DNA of 64,000 bases from a virus, in IMG/VR virus record IMGVR_UViG_3300043449_002292, positions 62,001 through 126,000 of that record; one strand, given 5' to 3'. This document shows positions 42,966 to 52,238 of the stretch, piece by piece. Below the pieces are notes generated by a model that did not search any database, had not been told where the DNA came from, and saw only the letters and a program-made list of their open reading frames with translations. A program made the translations under genes and the position numbers. Each line of letters begins with the position of its first letter. The first letter of the stretch is position 1.

Positions 42966-43451
42966 CTACATCGACTTTTTTGAAGGAGCAAACGCAAGAT
43001 CAGCCCAACTCGACGCTCCATCGAAAAGTGACATTGGATCAACGTCAGCCACGGGAGACATTGAATCAGCACGAACAGCCATCGCAGCGCCTGGGGAACG
43101 TTCAGCCTGCATCTGGCTGGGTAGTGTATTCCTCGCGGTGTCCTCGAATATCTGCTGCATCACACCCTGCTGCTCACGGGGAAACTCAGCCGCCAGGTTC
43201 GCAATAGCTGGCATCGGCGCGCGGCGACCTTGCGCCTGCTCAGCTATCTTGGAAGCTCCAGCCGAGAATGTGACGCTGTCCAGATGCTTTTTCCCGACAG
43301 GTAAAGGAGAGGGTGCCCGTTCAGGCCTACGTGCCGGTGTTTCCCTGCTAGAACGTGAGCTCTCGTTGATAGTTGGTTTCAAACCCTCTATCATGACCTC
43401 AAGGATACACTCCTTGATTATGTCCTTCAGCTCTGATCTCGAAAGCGCCAT
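42966..43451 (-). CDS. Head-block protein with capsid-targeting-like leader
   Basis: A 161-residue protein. The leader LSRSELKDIIKECILEVMIE has two (I/L/M)-x-E sites. After it the protein is Pro/Ser/Arg-rich and likely disordered (RRPERAPSPLPVGKK), with short helices later. It lies 2 nt downstream of the prohead protease gene. A core or internal protein processed by that protease is the best guess. Confidence 0.7.
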   Translation of the reverse strand: MALSRSELKDIIKECILEVMIEGLKPTINESSRSSRETPARRPERAPSPLPVGKKHLDSVTFSAGASKIAEQAQGRRAPMPAIANLAAEFPREQQGVMQQIFEDTARNTLPSQMQAERSPGAAMAVRADSMSPVADVDPMSLFDGASSWADLAFAPSKKSM

Positions 43452-43452
43452 C

Positions 43453-44067
43453 TTACTTCTTCCATGTTAGAATATCGTTGAATATTCTATCGATCCGATC
43501 GCTTCGATTAAATGTTCTTGAGAGTTCGTTCTGCTTTACCTGACGACCTTCACGCATCATGAAAGCGCCGGGGGTTGAAGGTTCGGACACGAAATCCCAG
43601 CAGATGAGCTGAAAGTCGTCCTGAACGATCTGATGCTCGCCTGACTTCCGGGTTGAACCGACGCCTCGTGAGGAGATACCGAGCGTGACCCCAGCCTCGA
43701 CGAGGCTCTGAAGTATCTTGCCGCAGGGGGTGTCGAGTATCTCGACGGTCCCGTAGCAGACGTTGCCCTCCATGTAGGCTTCACGGACGATGTGGCTCAC
43801 CTTCTTCAGCTCAACGACAGAGGAGTCCGGATGATCACATTCACCCAACGCGCGACTCTCACGAATGAACTTCTGGTAGTTGCGAACCTCTCGCTCCAGG
43901 ATATCCTTTGGATAAACGCGACCGTTCTGGTTCAGGGTCTCCGCCTTCTGGAGGATACCTTTCATGATGAGTTTACCACCGTTCTGATCGCGGCTCTCCT
44001 TGACCATCTTGGAATCATAGGAGAACGGAGCCCACTCGGTGAGCAGCATTAGGGATCTATCACTCAT
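43453..44067 (-). CDS. Prohead maturation protease, T4 gp21-like
   Basis: A serine protease that matures the prohead by cutting core and shell proteins. The 204-residue protein (T4 gp21 has 212) has the herpesvirus-protease-like triad region. The His is in GECDHPDSS (His 79), and the Ser is in TLGISSRGVGS (Ser 132/133). The typical N-terminal segment LQKAETLNQNGRVYPKDILE is also present. It lies between the portal-linked gene and head core genes, the same context as T4 20-67-68-21. Overlap by 8 nt with the upstream gene suggests coupling. Confidence 0.95.
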   Translation of the reverse strand: MSDRSLMLLTEWAPFSYDSKMVKESRDQNGGKLIMKGILQKAETLNQNGRVYPKDILEREVRNYQKFIRESRALGECDHPDSSVVELKKVSHIVREAYMEGNVCYGTVEILDTPCGKILQSLVEAGVTLGISSRGVGSTRKSGEHQIVQDDFQLICWDFVSEPSTPGAFMMREGRQVKQNELSRTFNRSDRIDRIFNDILTWKK

Positions 44068-44896
44068 CTTTAGTCTCCATCTCCTGATACAGTTGCGTCA
44101 GCTGCATGAACTTAACAATCCCGGCGTCGTCCAGTGAACGTGGGTCGGCGGATTCGACCATCGTTTTTACCCCGTCGAGCTTCTCCAGCAGAACTCCGTT
44201 GTCGGTGGATTCCTTTAACCTGCTCAGGCCACGCAGTGCCCGCCTCTTGATGCTCTCGAGCATATTCTCATCGACTCTACCGTGAACGTAATCACGTATC
44301 AGGGCTTTCTGAGTTTCATTCAGCTTGTCACCCCACTTCTTCTCGAACTTCTCGTTCATGACCCTCACGGTGAGAGAATTTACGTCCTTCGTGGTGAGGT
44401 CATCAATAACAACTGGTTCGGACTTCTCACGTCGCATCCACTCGAGAAGCTTGCCCTCATATTCAACGACTCGAGTGAGGTCAGATTCATCCTCACGACG
44501 CCAGTCGTTTAAAAGGGTCTGTAGGGTCGCGTATAGACGATACTCTCTCACCGGTTGATTGAAGAAGCTATCATCGTTTAGCGTCTTATTAATTTCTCGA
44601 ATCAGAGCCGACTTTTCAACCTCAAGCTGCCTTGGAGAGAATATATGAACTCCACGACGAGCCTCCTGTATCAACCGAAGTCCAAGGCTTTCAGACCTCA
44701 CTGTCGTGTTGAGGAGAGCTTGAAAGAGACGAAATTCCTTAAAAATTTCAGTCCCAGGCTTGAAGTGCTTCTTGATTATTGAGGTGCACTTATTAGCAGT
44801 GGCAAGATCATTGTCAATCAACGCAGCAGAAGCCCTAAGGAGCAGCTGCTCGTAAATGATTCCTACGTTTCTTTTCTTGTTATGCTGGTTACTCAT
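44060..44896 (-). CDS. Head-block protein between portal and protease, function unknown
   Basis: A 278-residue, charged, all-helical protein (YEQLLLRASAALIDNDLATA, then FRLFQALLNTTVRSE and EKFEKKWGDKLNETQKAL). It overlaps the portal gene end and the protease start by 8 nt each. In T4 this interval encodes prohead core proteins gp67 and gp68, but those are much smaller and I see no sequence evidence of homology. A core or portal-assembly role is inferred from position only. Confidence 0.65.
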   Translation of the reverse strand: MSNQHNKKRNVGIIYEQLLLRASAALIDNDLATANKCTSIIKKHFKPGTEIFKEFRLFQALLNTTVRSESLGLRLIQEARRGVHIFSPRQLEVEKSALIREINKTLNDDSFFNQPVREYRLYATLQTLLNDWRREDESDLTRVVEYEGKLLEWMRREKSEPVVIDDLTTKDVNSLTVRVMNEKFEKKWGDKLNETQKALIRDYVHGRVDENMLESIKRRALRGLSRLKESTDNGVLLEKLDGVKTMVESADPRSLDDAGIVKFMQLTQLYQEMETKDE

Positions 44897-46802
44897 CTGC
44901 GCTTCCCGAATTATTTGAAATGTCGGTCTTCTCAGCGATGATCTCGCTATTCCCTATACCTATCTTCGTCCGCATGTCTTTCAACGATAATCCGAGCTGC
45001 GGCGTCATCTTCGGTCTTGGAAAAGCTGGTTCATCGTAGAGCTCCTGCATCAAGCTCATCTGCTTACGAGATTCGACAGCCACTGAGTAAAGCTCGTCCT
45101 CATCAAAGACTCGATTGCTGGTGTCCTGATCGCGCGCCCAGCTTCCAACGCCCGCCATCTTGAACATGTCAGGCATATCGACCGACGCAGCGGTGCTGCG
45201 ATCTCGGGTGGTCTCTACGTCCTTACCGAAGACATTTCGTATCTTCTTCTCAGCCTTGAGAGGAAGATCCTCATTCTCGATCGATAGTATCGCCGGACGC
45301 TCAACGCCGGAAGAGACGATCTCGCCCTCTCTCTCATAACCAGCTGTCAGCGCGCCGCCGCCGGCTGCAGCGCCACCACCGCCAACTCCACCAGCGCCCT
45401 CAGGTCCAGGAACCGCCTCAAGATCAGCGTCCTCGGTCTTATCAGCCTTCCTACCCTCTTTGATATTCTCGATGTCCTCATCGGAGAGACCCATGATATT
45501 CTTGCGAACCCAACGACGATCAACGATACCCTCAGGAGCCTTTCCGGCGATGTCGAAACGTGAGGAGATGAGCTCAAGTTTCTGCTGCTGGGCGATCGTG
45601 GAAGGATTGGAAAGCTTAAGCGTAAAGTCAAGCAGATCCTCTCCTGTGTAGCCGTGGGAGTAGAGATGAATCATCGCCATCTTGTTGAGTTCTGATATCA
45701 CAACCTTCTGGATCCTTGAGATAGTTCTGGAGAACCTGATGTCCTCCTGCGCTAGGGTAGCCTTCGCACCGATTTCCTCGTCGTAACCGAGGTAAGCTTT
45801 CGGAATCTTCAAGGCAGCGAAGAGCTTCTTCTGGATGTATTGCACGTCCTCTATCGCCGCGGCGTTAGATCCACCCGCCAGTGAATCGATCTTGGTTCCC
45901 GTCTCACCGCCGCGAACTGGAATGAAGTAGTCCTCATCAACTGCGAGAGGATTGTAACGAAGGTCCATCTTTCCGTTTGCTTTATCAGCGACCTTGTTCC
46001 TCTTCAGGCTCGTCTGCGCCTGCTCCATGAAGTTTGCAATCTCCTCGGGTGGGATGTTGCCGACATCAATGTAAAACACACGACGCTCAGGAGCACGAAC
46101 GATGCGATAGACGAGCATCGCATCCTCCATGAGAATCAGCTGGCGCCAGATACGCCGAGCAGACTCTAGAACTGACGATCCGTATGGAAGGAAAGCGTCA
46201 TTACCGAGGAGTCTGAAGTGTGAAATCTGCCAATTCTCAAGGACCTGATTCCCGCGGGTGATCCAACGGAAGCGAACCGCCATGGGATCCTTCGGATCGT
46301 AACCTTCCTCACGCTCCATCTCGGAGATTGGAATCGGGTAGGCATTGATGATTCCGTAGTTCGGGTGCACGTCGTTGAAGAGGAAGAAGTCGCCATACTT
46401 GCAGAGATTCCTCGTCCACATCGGTAAGTTGAACTCGATGTTCAGCGTATCAGTGAAAAGTGTCTCGAGCAGCTCCCTGATCCTTCGATTCTCGGAGTGA
46501 ATGTGAAGGACCTGACCCTTCTCATCCTGTGAAACGGTCTCCTCCGCATAAATGTCAAGAGCGGAGGCAATCTCTGGTGTTGCTTCCATCTCAGAGAAGT
46601 CTGAGTATCTTGACATGCGATCAAAAGCACCGTAAGCAGACACGGTGCTTGAGTAGATGTCGGACTGATTCCTTCTAAACATCTCATAGGCTGAGGATGC
46701 AGTAGGTTCAGAGAAATTTTTCACCTTTCGACGGATAACTGGCCCGGACCTAAAGAGCTGGGTCAGCCGCTGAAAAAGATTCTTGTTTGTTTTTTCTGCC
46801 AT
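44889..46802 (-). CDS. Portal protein, T4 gp20-like
   Basis: A ring at the head vertex through which DNA is packaged. The 637-residue protein has portal landmarks. RYSDFSEMEATPEIASALDI lies near residue 65. WTRNLCKYGDFFLFNDVHPN and NAYPIPISEMEREEG follow. A helical stem region contains RRVFYIDVGNIPPEEI and FMEQAQTSLKRN. KIPKAYLGYDEEIGAKATLA comes next. T4 gp20 has 524 residues; the extra length is a Gly/Ala-rich, probably flexible region and C-terminal tail after residue 470. It lies 38 nt after the terminase gene, the expected order. Confidence 0.95.
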   Translation of the reverse strand: MAEKTNKNLFQRLTQLFRSGPVIRRKVKNFSEPTASSAYEMFRRNQSDIYSSTVSAYGAFDRMSRYSDFSEMEATPEIASALDIYAEETVSQDEKGQVLHIHSENRRIRELLETLFTDTLNIEFNLPMWTRNLCKYGDFFLFNDVHPNYGIINAYPIPISEMEREEGYDPKDPMAVRFRWITRGNQVLENWQISHFRLLGNDAFLPYGSSVLESARRIWRQLILMEDAMLVYRIVRAPERRVFYIDVGNIPPEEIANFMEQAQTSLKRNKVADKANGKMDLRYNPLAVDEDYFIPVRGGETGTKIDSLAGGSNAAAIEDVQYIQKKLFAALKIPKAYLGYDEEIGAKATLAQEDIRFSRTISRIQKVVISELNKMAMIHLYSHGYTGEDLLDFTLKLSNPSTIAQQQKLELISSRFDIAGKAPEGIVDRRWVRKNIMGLSDEDIENIKEGRKADKTEDADLEAVPGPEGAGGVGGGGAAAGGGALTAGYEREGEIVSSGVERPAILSIENEDLPLKAEKKIRNVFGKDVETTRDRSTAASVDMPDMFKMAGVGSWARDQDTSNRVFDEDELYSVAVESRKQMSLMQELYDEPAFPRPKMTPQLGLSLKDMRTKIGIGNSEIIAEKTDISNNSGSADE

Positions 46803-46840
46803 TTTGATCCTAATTCTACTCGTTAATCTAACAGCTTAAA

Positions 46841-48436
46841 TTATCCCCTGATCAACCAACCGAATCGAGAGTATGCATTGGCACCAATCGCCGTGTTACC
46901 AGGAATCGCATCGACCATTATTGGTGACAAAGGACGTCCCATGTGCGGCACCAGCGGATCCTCATTGTGATCTCTCTTATTCACTGCGAATGCTGATAGC
47001 ATCGCTTTCGTGACTTCCTGACTCTGACGTGAATAGTCTATGTTCGTGTCAAAAAGCCAGATCCCTATCGCTAGCGCCATGACGAGATCGTCGTTGTAGC
47101 CTTTCATAGCTTTTGCAGTCTGCCCGATCCACGTGAACGTCTTCAGTTCCTCAACCATACGGGTGGAACGAATCTTGATCTGCTTGTTTCTGATGACTTC
47201 TTCAAGCTTCGTGAGGATCTTGGTCCTGTTCGACGGCCCGGTCGTGAAACCAATGTTTGCCACATCCTCGGAGCCCGCTGAGGCTCCCATGAACATGTAT
47301 TTTTTATCCTTGTAGTAGAGGTTAGGATAACCGAGTTCCTTCAGCTTCATACAAACCGCATACCCATAGCTGTTGTTCTCTGGGCAGACGAGCGCCTTGT
47401 TGTACCTCAGTCCTGCCTCGTTTAAGAGGACGGCAAACTGATCGGGCGGAACTTTACCTTTGAACTCCGACACCTGCTCACCGAAAGTTGTATCGATGAC
47501 GTGGAAGCTTGAGTAATCGGCTCCATCGCCTCTGGCCACATCGGCGCTGATAATGTACTTGTGCTCTGGTAACGCGTAACGCCAGATCCACACCCCCATC
47601 TCAGGGCCCCAACGCTCGATCGGTGTCTGGGTCTGGGAGATGATGTATTCAAGTTCATTCGCTCCAAGAAACGTATCACCTGATGCAGCAAAGTCGCAGA
47701 GGAGCTCTTGCGCGACCTGCTTGCGGGTCATGTTCCTCGACTCGTTATCGAACCAAGCCTGATCGCGTTCTGGATGCACGTCCCAAGGAAGCTTTATCGC
47801 GTTGAATTCGTTGAGTCCTGCCTCACCCTCGACGTACAGCTTGTGATACTGTCCACCGACGCCGTTAGGGGTAGAGAGGACGATAGCGCGACCACCTGTC
47901 GATAGCGTGGGATACAGACCAGTCCAGAGCTCATCGAAGTTACCGATGAACGCTGCCTCATCGACTATCAGAAGTGTTAGGGCCTCGGATCGACCAGCGT
48001 CATCGGACGTTGGGATCGCCTTGATCGATGAACCGTTACTGAACTCTATCACCTGCTTCGTATCAGATCTGACAGTTGGCATGACAAGCCATGTCGGTAG
48101 GTTCTGCAGCATGACCTTCACCTTCTTGATGAAGTTCTGCGCAACGGCGAGCTTTGTGGCGATGATGAGGATCGCCTTATCCTTGTAGAAGAGGGCGAGC
48201 CAGAGCGCGTAGGCAGCAGCGAGTGTCGAGATTCCAAGCTGCCGTGATTTCAGGATAACATTGAATCGATGCTCTTCAAACTGCTCGAGGCACTCATCCT
48301 GGAACTTGTACGTGTCAAACCCAACTAGACCCCTCGTCGGGTGCTGGATCTTAACATACTTGTTAATGAAATAAGAAGAGTTCTTACCGCAGCTGATAAT
48401 TTCTGCGACCTGTTTATCTTTGGAAAGGACGGCCAC
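46841..48436 (-). CDS. Terminase large subunit, T4 gp17-like
   Basis: Packaging motor and headful nuclease. The Walker A-like loop is LKSRQLGISTLAAA, the variant in which the invariant Lys comes before the loop rather than at GKT. Walker B with catalytic Glu is LTLLIVDEAAFI, and the coupling motif is IVLSTPNG. The C-terminal RNase H-fold nuclease begins at ISADVARGDGADYSSFHVID, with further acidic residues such as YNDDLVMALAIG near the end. I place the start at GTG 48436 (product begins MAVLSKDKQ), because AGGTGG is just upstream and it leaves no overlap with the previous stop. A TTG at 48478 would overlap that gene by 41 nt. It has about 531 residues (T4 gp17 has 610). No small subunit was recognised with confidence. 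Confidence 0.95.
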   Translation of the reverse strand: MAVLSKDKQVAEIISCGKNSSYFINKYVKIQHPTRGLVGFDTYKFQDECLEQFEEHRFNVILKSRQLGISTLAAAYALWLALFYKDKAILIIATKLAVAQNFIKKVKVMLQNLPTWLVMPTVRSDTKQVIEFSNGSSIKAIPTSDDAGRSEALTLLIVDEAAFIGNFDELWTGLYPTLSTGGRAIVLSTPNGVGGQYHKLYVEGEAGLNEFNAIKLPWDVHPERDQAWFDNESRNMTRKQVAQELLCDFAASGDTFLGANELEYIISQTQTPIERWGPEMGVWIWRYALPEHKYIISADVARGDGADYSSFHVIDTTFGEQVSEFKGKVPPDQFAVLLNEAGLRYNKALVCPENNSYGYAVCMKLKELGYPNLYYKDKKYMFMGASAGSEDVANIGFTTGPSNRTKILTKLEEVIRNKQIKIRSTRMVEELKTFTWIGQTAKAMKGYNDDLVMALAIGIWLFDTNIDYSRQSQEVTKAMLSAFAVNKRDHNEDPLVPHMGRPLSPIMVDAIPGNTAIGANAYSRFGWLIRG

Positions 48437-48437
48437 T

Positions 48438-48809
48438 TCACACCACCTGCAGCGTGACCTGTCTCCTGTAGTACGCAACTCGACGAGCCGAGTTATTCGT
48501 GGCTACAATTACCTCCAGCGAGTCCTTATTTGAAACTTCCTTGAGTTTGATCGCGGAGCCTGTAGCTTCCTTGAACTTACTCTTAAGATCAGCGACGCAC
48601 TTTCCAAGAATTTCGATGGATTCATGAGACACCCGATCAGCCTGCGCACGAAGGGCGCTCTCGGCCGCGAAGTGAACCACTGTCATGTACTTGAGCGTTA
48701 ACGTGTCACCGTTTGTGGAGCATGTAACGGAATTCGGCATGGAAGATACGCCCCAACCCTTTTGCGTTATCTGTGCCAGGGTGTTGAGGTCTTTTGTTGA
48801 TAGATGCAT
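48438..48809 (-). CDS. Small protein upstream of terminase, function unknown
   Basis: A 123-residue protein with an N-terminal helix (STKDLNTLAQITQKGW), a beta segment (SVTCSTNGDTLTLKYMTVVH), a helix (SHESIEILGKCVADLKSKF) and a C-terminal strand-rich end (YYRRQVTLQVV). The immediate position before the large terminase is where a small terminase is often found. However, the fold pattern (no helix-turn-helix or long coiled coil) does not support that name. Confidence 0.65.
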   Translation of the reverse strand: MHLSTKDLNTLAQITQKGWGVSSMPNSVTCSTNGDTLTLKYMTVVHFAAESALRAQADRVSHESIEILGKCVADLKSKFKEATGSAIKLKEVSNKDSLEVIVATNNSARRVAYYRRQVTLQVV

Positions 48810-48828
48810 TTCGTATAACTCTCCCAGT

Positions 48829-49110
48829 CTAAATATGCACCCTCGAGTGAGGCGACGCTAGTCTCTTCGCGACGACCTCAGAAATCTTAGCTGGATCTGG
48901 TCTCCATCCTTCTAACCACGACTTCCTGTTAGTATCTACGATTTCATTTTCACAATCGAAGCAAGCACCGCATCTCGACAGAGAAATCGTATCTATCTCA
49001 TCTATTGAAACACATCCGCAAATCAAGCACGAGATTGGAACTGATTCTCCCTTGGCATCTCCCCTCTTAACGATACGATACCCATTTTTCAGCTCAACTT
49101 CCTTCTTCAT
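48829..49110 (-). CDS. Zinc-ribbon-like small protein
   Basis: A 93-residue protein with two cysteine clusters, SCLICGC and RCGACFDC, about 17 residues apart, a spacing suited to one zinc ribbon. The C-terminal region (KSWLEGWRPDPAKISEVVAK) is helical. It starts at an ATG sharing one base with the stop of the gp47-gp46 fusion gene (TAATG). A DNA- or protein-binding accessory of the recombination block is possible; the function is unknown. Confidence 0.65.
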   Translation of the reverse strand: MKKEVELKNGYRIVKRGDAKGESVPISCLICGCVSIDEIDTISLSRCGACFDCENEIVDTNRKSWLEGWRPDPAKISEVVAKRLASPHSRVHI

Positions 49111-52100
49111 TAATACCTCACCCTTGCGTCGATACCATCGTGAGAGATCTCGATCACGTTATCTACAATGTCCTTTATGCTGTCGACGTGGGAGATGACA
49201 AGCATGTTCTTGAAGTTACGCTTGAGTGACGTCAGCAATCTAGCGCATGCCTCGAGGTTGGTGTCATCCAGGGCGCCAAAGCCCTCGTCTATGATGAAAA
49301 GATCAGGCTTAGGAATCGCGGAAACTTCGATCAGGGCGGTTCTGATCGCAAGTGAGGAGATCATCTTCTCCATTCCCGACGCAAGCTCGATCGGTCGTTT
49401 GGAGTCCCCGTAGTCAATGAAGATCTCGAGATCGCCGTCCTCCTCATTAGCCAGGAGCTCAACGTTGAAATTGGCCACGCCGGTTAGGACCTTGGCAATC
49501 TCCTGATTGATCCGCGGGAGCTGGGAAGCGATGATCTGCAGTGGGATGCCATCCTTACCCGTAGCGGACAGGATGGTCTCATAGATCTTCCAGTCAGCCT
49601 GCAGCTTCTCGATCCGAGCTATGTCCTGCTTAAGACGAGTGATTTCAGATCCGATGGCACCGATACGCTGGTTATCCTTCAGGATTCTCTTCGAAATCTC
49701 GGTTGCCTTTCTCTCCTGCTCGTCAACCTCGAGCTGCATCGTCTTTACCTGCTCAAGGGCTGATACCGAAATCGCAGCGCGAATCTCCTGTAACAATTTG
49801 TTCACTCTCTGCGACTCCTGCTCATGAGACTCTACGAGAGACTCCAAAGTCTTCACCCGACTCTCATGGGCCGCGTGGGATGTCTTCATGGATGGCAGCT
49901 TCGACTGTAGGGAGCTTAGCTTCTCGAACCGCTCCTTCATCTCCCTCAGGTTCTCAGAATCAAAGCTCTGCTTCAGCTCATCGATTGTCGTGGCTATCTC
50001 GTCAAGGACTGCCTTGTGAGCAGGTATCAGCAGCTTGTCAGCGTGTGAATCCTTGATGTATTTGCAGGTTGGGAACTTGTCGCCGCAGGGAACATCCGAC
50101 AGCTTGCTCACTGATCGTTCCAAGCGCTGTAACGCGTCAGACTCATTTTTAAGCTTCGTCTGAGCCTCTCCAATCTTGCTAGAGACACGCTCCGATCGAT
50201 CGATGTCAGCTTTCAATGACGAGATGTCTGACTTTTCGAAAACCTCATCAACCTTCTGGATCTTTCGCTGCAGCTCGTCACGCTCCTCAATCGCCTGCGC
50301 CAGCTCATTCTTGGCTCGCTTGATCTTAGACTCGAGAGTTACAAGTTCTGACTCGTAATTCTTGATATCGTCAAGCGTATGTGAGGATCCGGGAGATTCA
50401 CGTTCCAGTATCGCTCGAAGCTTCTTCACATGGGATTCTATGGAGAGCTTCTCATTCTCGAGGATTGCCACCTCATCGTGAAGGTTCTTCTCCTCGATTT
50501 CCTTCGACTCGATGGAAGCGCGTAGATCCAAGGCAGGGGTGCGCTTCAACTCGGACTTGATGGAGCTTGACGCTTCCTTGGCGAGCAGGTTCAGGGAATC
50601 AAAAACCTGCAGGTTCAGGAACTTCGAGAGTATGTTCTTGCGTGCGGTGGCACGCTCCTTCAGGAAGGTGTTCATCTCCCCCTGCGCCGCGAATGACGTG
50701 AGCAGGAAATCGTCCGAGGTTCCGATGAGGGAACGGAGCACCTTATCGGAATCCTTGCGCTGCTCTCCCGAGATATCCTCAACTGGCTTACCGTCCGCGT
50801 CGATCTTGAAAAGGTTGAGGTGGGTGACGGCGTGCTGTAGACCTGCTTTCGTCTGGTGCTTCACAGATTGGCGCTCTGACATGTAGGTGTCATTTCCAGC
50901 TTGAAATTCCACAGCCGCCTTACAGTAGTCCTTCCTTGTATTGATGATGTGAAGGTTCTTGATCGGCCCACGATCGGTCGTATTGAATAGGGAATACATG
51001 ATCGTACCAGGGATCGATGACTTACCTTGAGCATTTCGACCGAAGATGCCTGTGATACCGCTCAGGTTCTCGAAATCGATCTCATTCTCCGTCCCGTAGG
51101 AGTAGGTGTTATCCCACTTGATCTTCTTGATCGACCACTTGACATCGCCCAACCTCTCATCGGCTGGTAGGGATTCGATGAGCTTCGACACGGTGGATTC
51201 CAGCTTCATGAGAGAGTCACCTGATACTCCTTTGGATTCAGCGTAACTCCTGAACAATCCCTTGATGGTTGTGGGGTCACGAAGGTTCTCACGTGAGAGT
51301 GTGGTTGAACCCGCCCGCATCTCCTCCTTCACCTGCTCACCAACGAACTTCCAGACGACCTCTGTCGCTGACATCTTTTTACGAAGCTCGCCAGCAAGCT
51401 GTCTGGACTCGGATATAACGATGTCCTCGCTGTTCAGAACCCTGAACCTGGACCCTCTGGGTAGCTTCTCGCAAACCTGCATCGTGGACGAGACGTCACC
51501 CTGCCATTCAACGGTCTGGAATGGGCGTGGATTCTTCAGCTTAATGAAGTTGACCCGATAATCTTCCCGACCCTTGATCTGCCAGAAGAGAAACCCCTTC
51601 TCGGTGTCCTCACCGTAGTTCTGCTGCACGGTGGAGCCCGGATAGGCGATCCTGGTGTCTCCATCGAGGAACTGCCGACGGTGGATATCTCCGAGGAGAG
51701 TGAAATCGTAAGGTCGAAACATGTCGACCGTCACCTCACCCTCGATGGGCATGCCAGTATCGAGGAGGGAACCTCCTACCGCTCCGTGGTAGAGGGCGAT
51801 GTTGATCAGGTTGGGATCATCGCTCGGGTTGCACTTACCCCAGTTCTCCTCATCGAAGCATGAAAAGTTAGCGAAGTTGATTCCATTGATCTCGTAGTTT
51901 CCCGAGTCCTTCAGGAAGTGGATATTATGATGATCAAGTGCAGAGATAATGGGAGAGATCGCATCAAGACGGGACTTATTATGGATGAGGCCGTCATGAT
52001 TGCCGAGAATAACAACGGTGGGCCAGTTCGAAAGCTTCTGAAACCACCAACGGAGACGATCCACGAGCTCCGGGGTGATGCCTTGCGTCTTCGAGTGGAC

Positions 52101-52238
52101 GATGTCGCCACCGACGACGATCATGTCTGGATGGAGCTCATCGAGCTTCCTGAAGAAATCCTCGAACACCTCGGTGTATTCATCATGACGCTGCAGGCCG
52201 CGCCAGTGGATGTCGGCAATATGTGCGATCTTGATCAA
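49110..52238 (-). CDS. Single-chain recombination nuclease: gp47 (SbcD/Mre11) fused to gp46 (SbcC/Rad50)
   Basis: Resects DNA ends for recombination-dependent replication. Residues 1-230 are a complete metallophosphatase. They contain ADIHW (Asp 9, His 11), GGDIVHS (Asp 45), GNHDG (Asn 80, His 81), YHGAV (His 151) and GDIHRR (183-186). Residues 230-370 match a Mre11 capping region. From about 370 the chain is an SMC/Rad50-type ATPase. It has Walker A GRNAQGKSS (400-408), a long coiled coil, a Zn-hook-like PCGDKFPTCKYI at about 710-720, the ABC signature ELASGMEKMIS, and Walker B FIIDEGFGALDD. In T4 the two parts are separate proteins of 339 and 560 residues. I see no stop or frameshift at the join. 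It overlaps the primase gene by 4 nt. Confidence 0.93.
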   Translation of the reverse strand: MIKIAHIADIHWRGLQRHDEYTEVFEDFFRKLDELHPDMIVVGGDIVHSKTQGITPELVDRLRWWFQKLSNWPTVVILGNHDGLIHNKSRLDAISPIISALDHHNIHFLKDSGNYEINGINFANFSCFDEENWGKCNPSDDPNLINIALYHGAVGGSLLDTGMPIEGEVTVDMFRPYDFTLLGDIHRRQFLDGDTRIAYPGSTVQQNYGEDTEKGFLFWQIKGREDYRVNFIKLKNPRPFQTVEWQGDVSSTMQVCEKLPRGSRFRVLNSEDIVISESRQLAGELRKKMSATEVVWKFVGEQVKEEMRAGSTTLSRENLRDPTTIKGLFRSYAESKGVSGDSLMKLESTVSKLIESLPADERLGDVKWSIKKIKWDNTYSYGTENEIDFENLSGITGIFGRNAQGKSSIPGTIMYSLFNTTDRGPIKNLHIINTRKDYCKAAVEFQAGNDTYMSERQSVKHQTKAGLQHAVTHLNLFKIDADGKPVEDISGEQRKDSDKVLRSLIGTSDDFLLTSFAAQGEMNTFLKERATARKNILSKFLNLQVFDSLNLLAKEASSSIKSELKRTPALDLRASIESKEIEEKNLHDEVAILENEKLSIESHVKKLRAILERESPGSSHTLDDIKNYESELVTLESKIKRAKNELAQAIEERDELQRKIQKVDEVFEKSDISSLKADIDRSERVSSKIGEAQTKLKNESDALQRLERSVSKLSDVPCGDKFPTCKYIKDSHADKLLIPAHKAVLDEIATTIDELKQSFDSENLREMKERFEKLSSLQSKLPSMKTSHAAHESRVKTLESLVESHEQESQRVNKLLQEIRAAISVSALEQVKTMQLEVDEQERKATEISKRILKDNQRIGAIGSEITRLKQDIARIEKLQADWKIYETILSATGKDGIPLQIIASQLPRINQEIAKVLTGVANFNVELLANEEDGDLEIFIDYGDSKRPIELASGMEKMISSLAIRTALIEVSAIPKPDLFIIDEGFGALDDTNLEACARLLTSLKRNFKNMLVISHVDSIKDIVDNVIEISHDGIDARVRY

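Noticed and set aside
48438-48809. Small terminase subunit
   Set aside because: Only the position fits. The sequence shows neither a DNA-binding helix-turn-helix nor the central coiled coil of gp16-type proteins, so the name is not supported.
6128-48834. Recurrent TCTAAAT (minus strand ATTTAGA) before several genes
   Set aside because: At some sites it includes the stop codon of the preceding gene, and the contexts differ. AT-rich spacers in a GC-rich genome would give this by chance; too weak to call a promoter.
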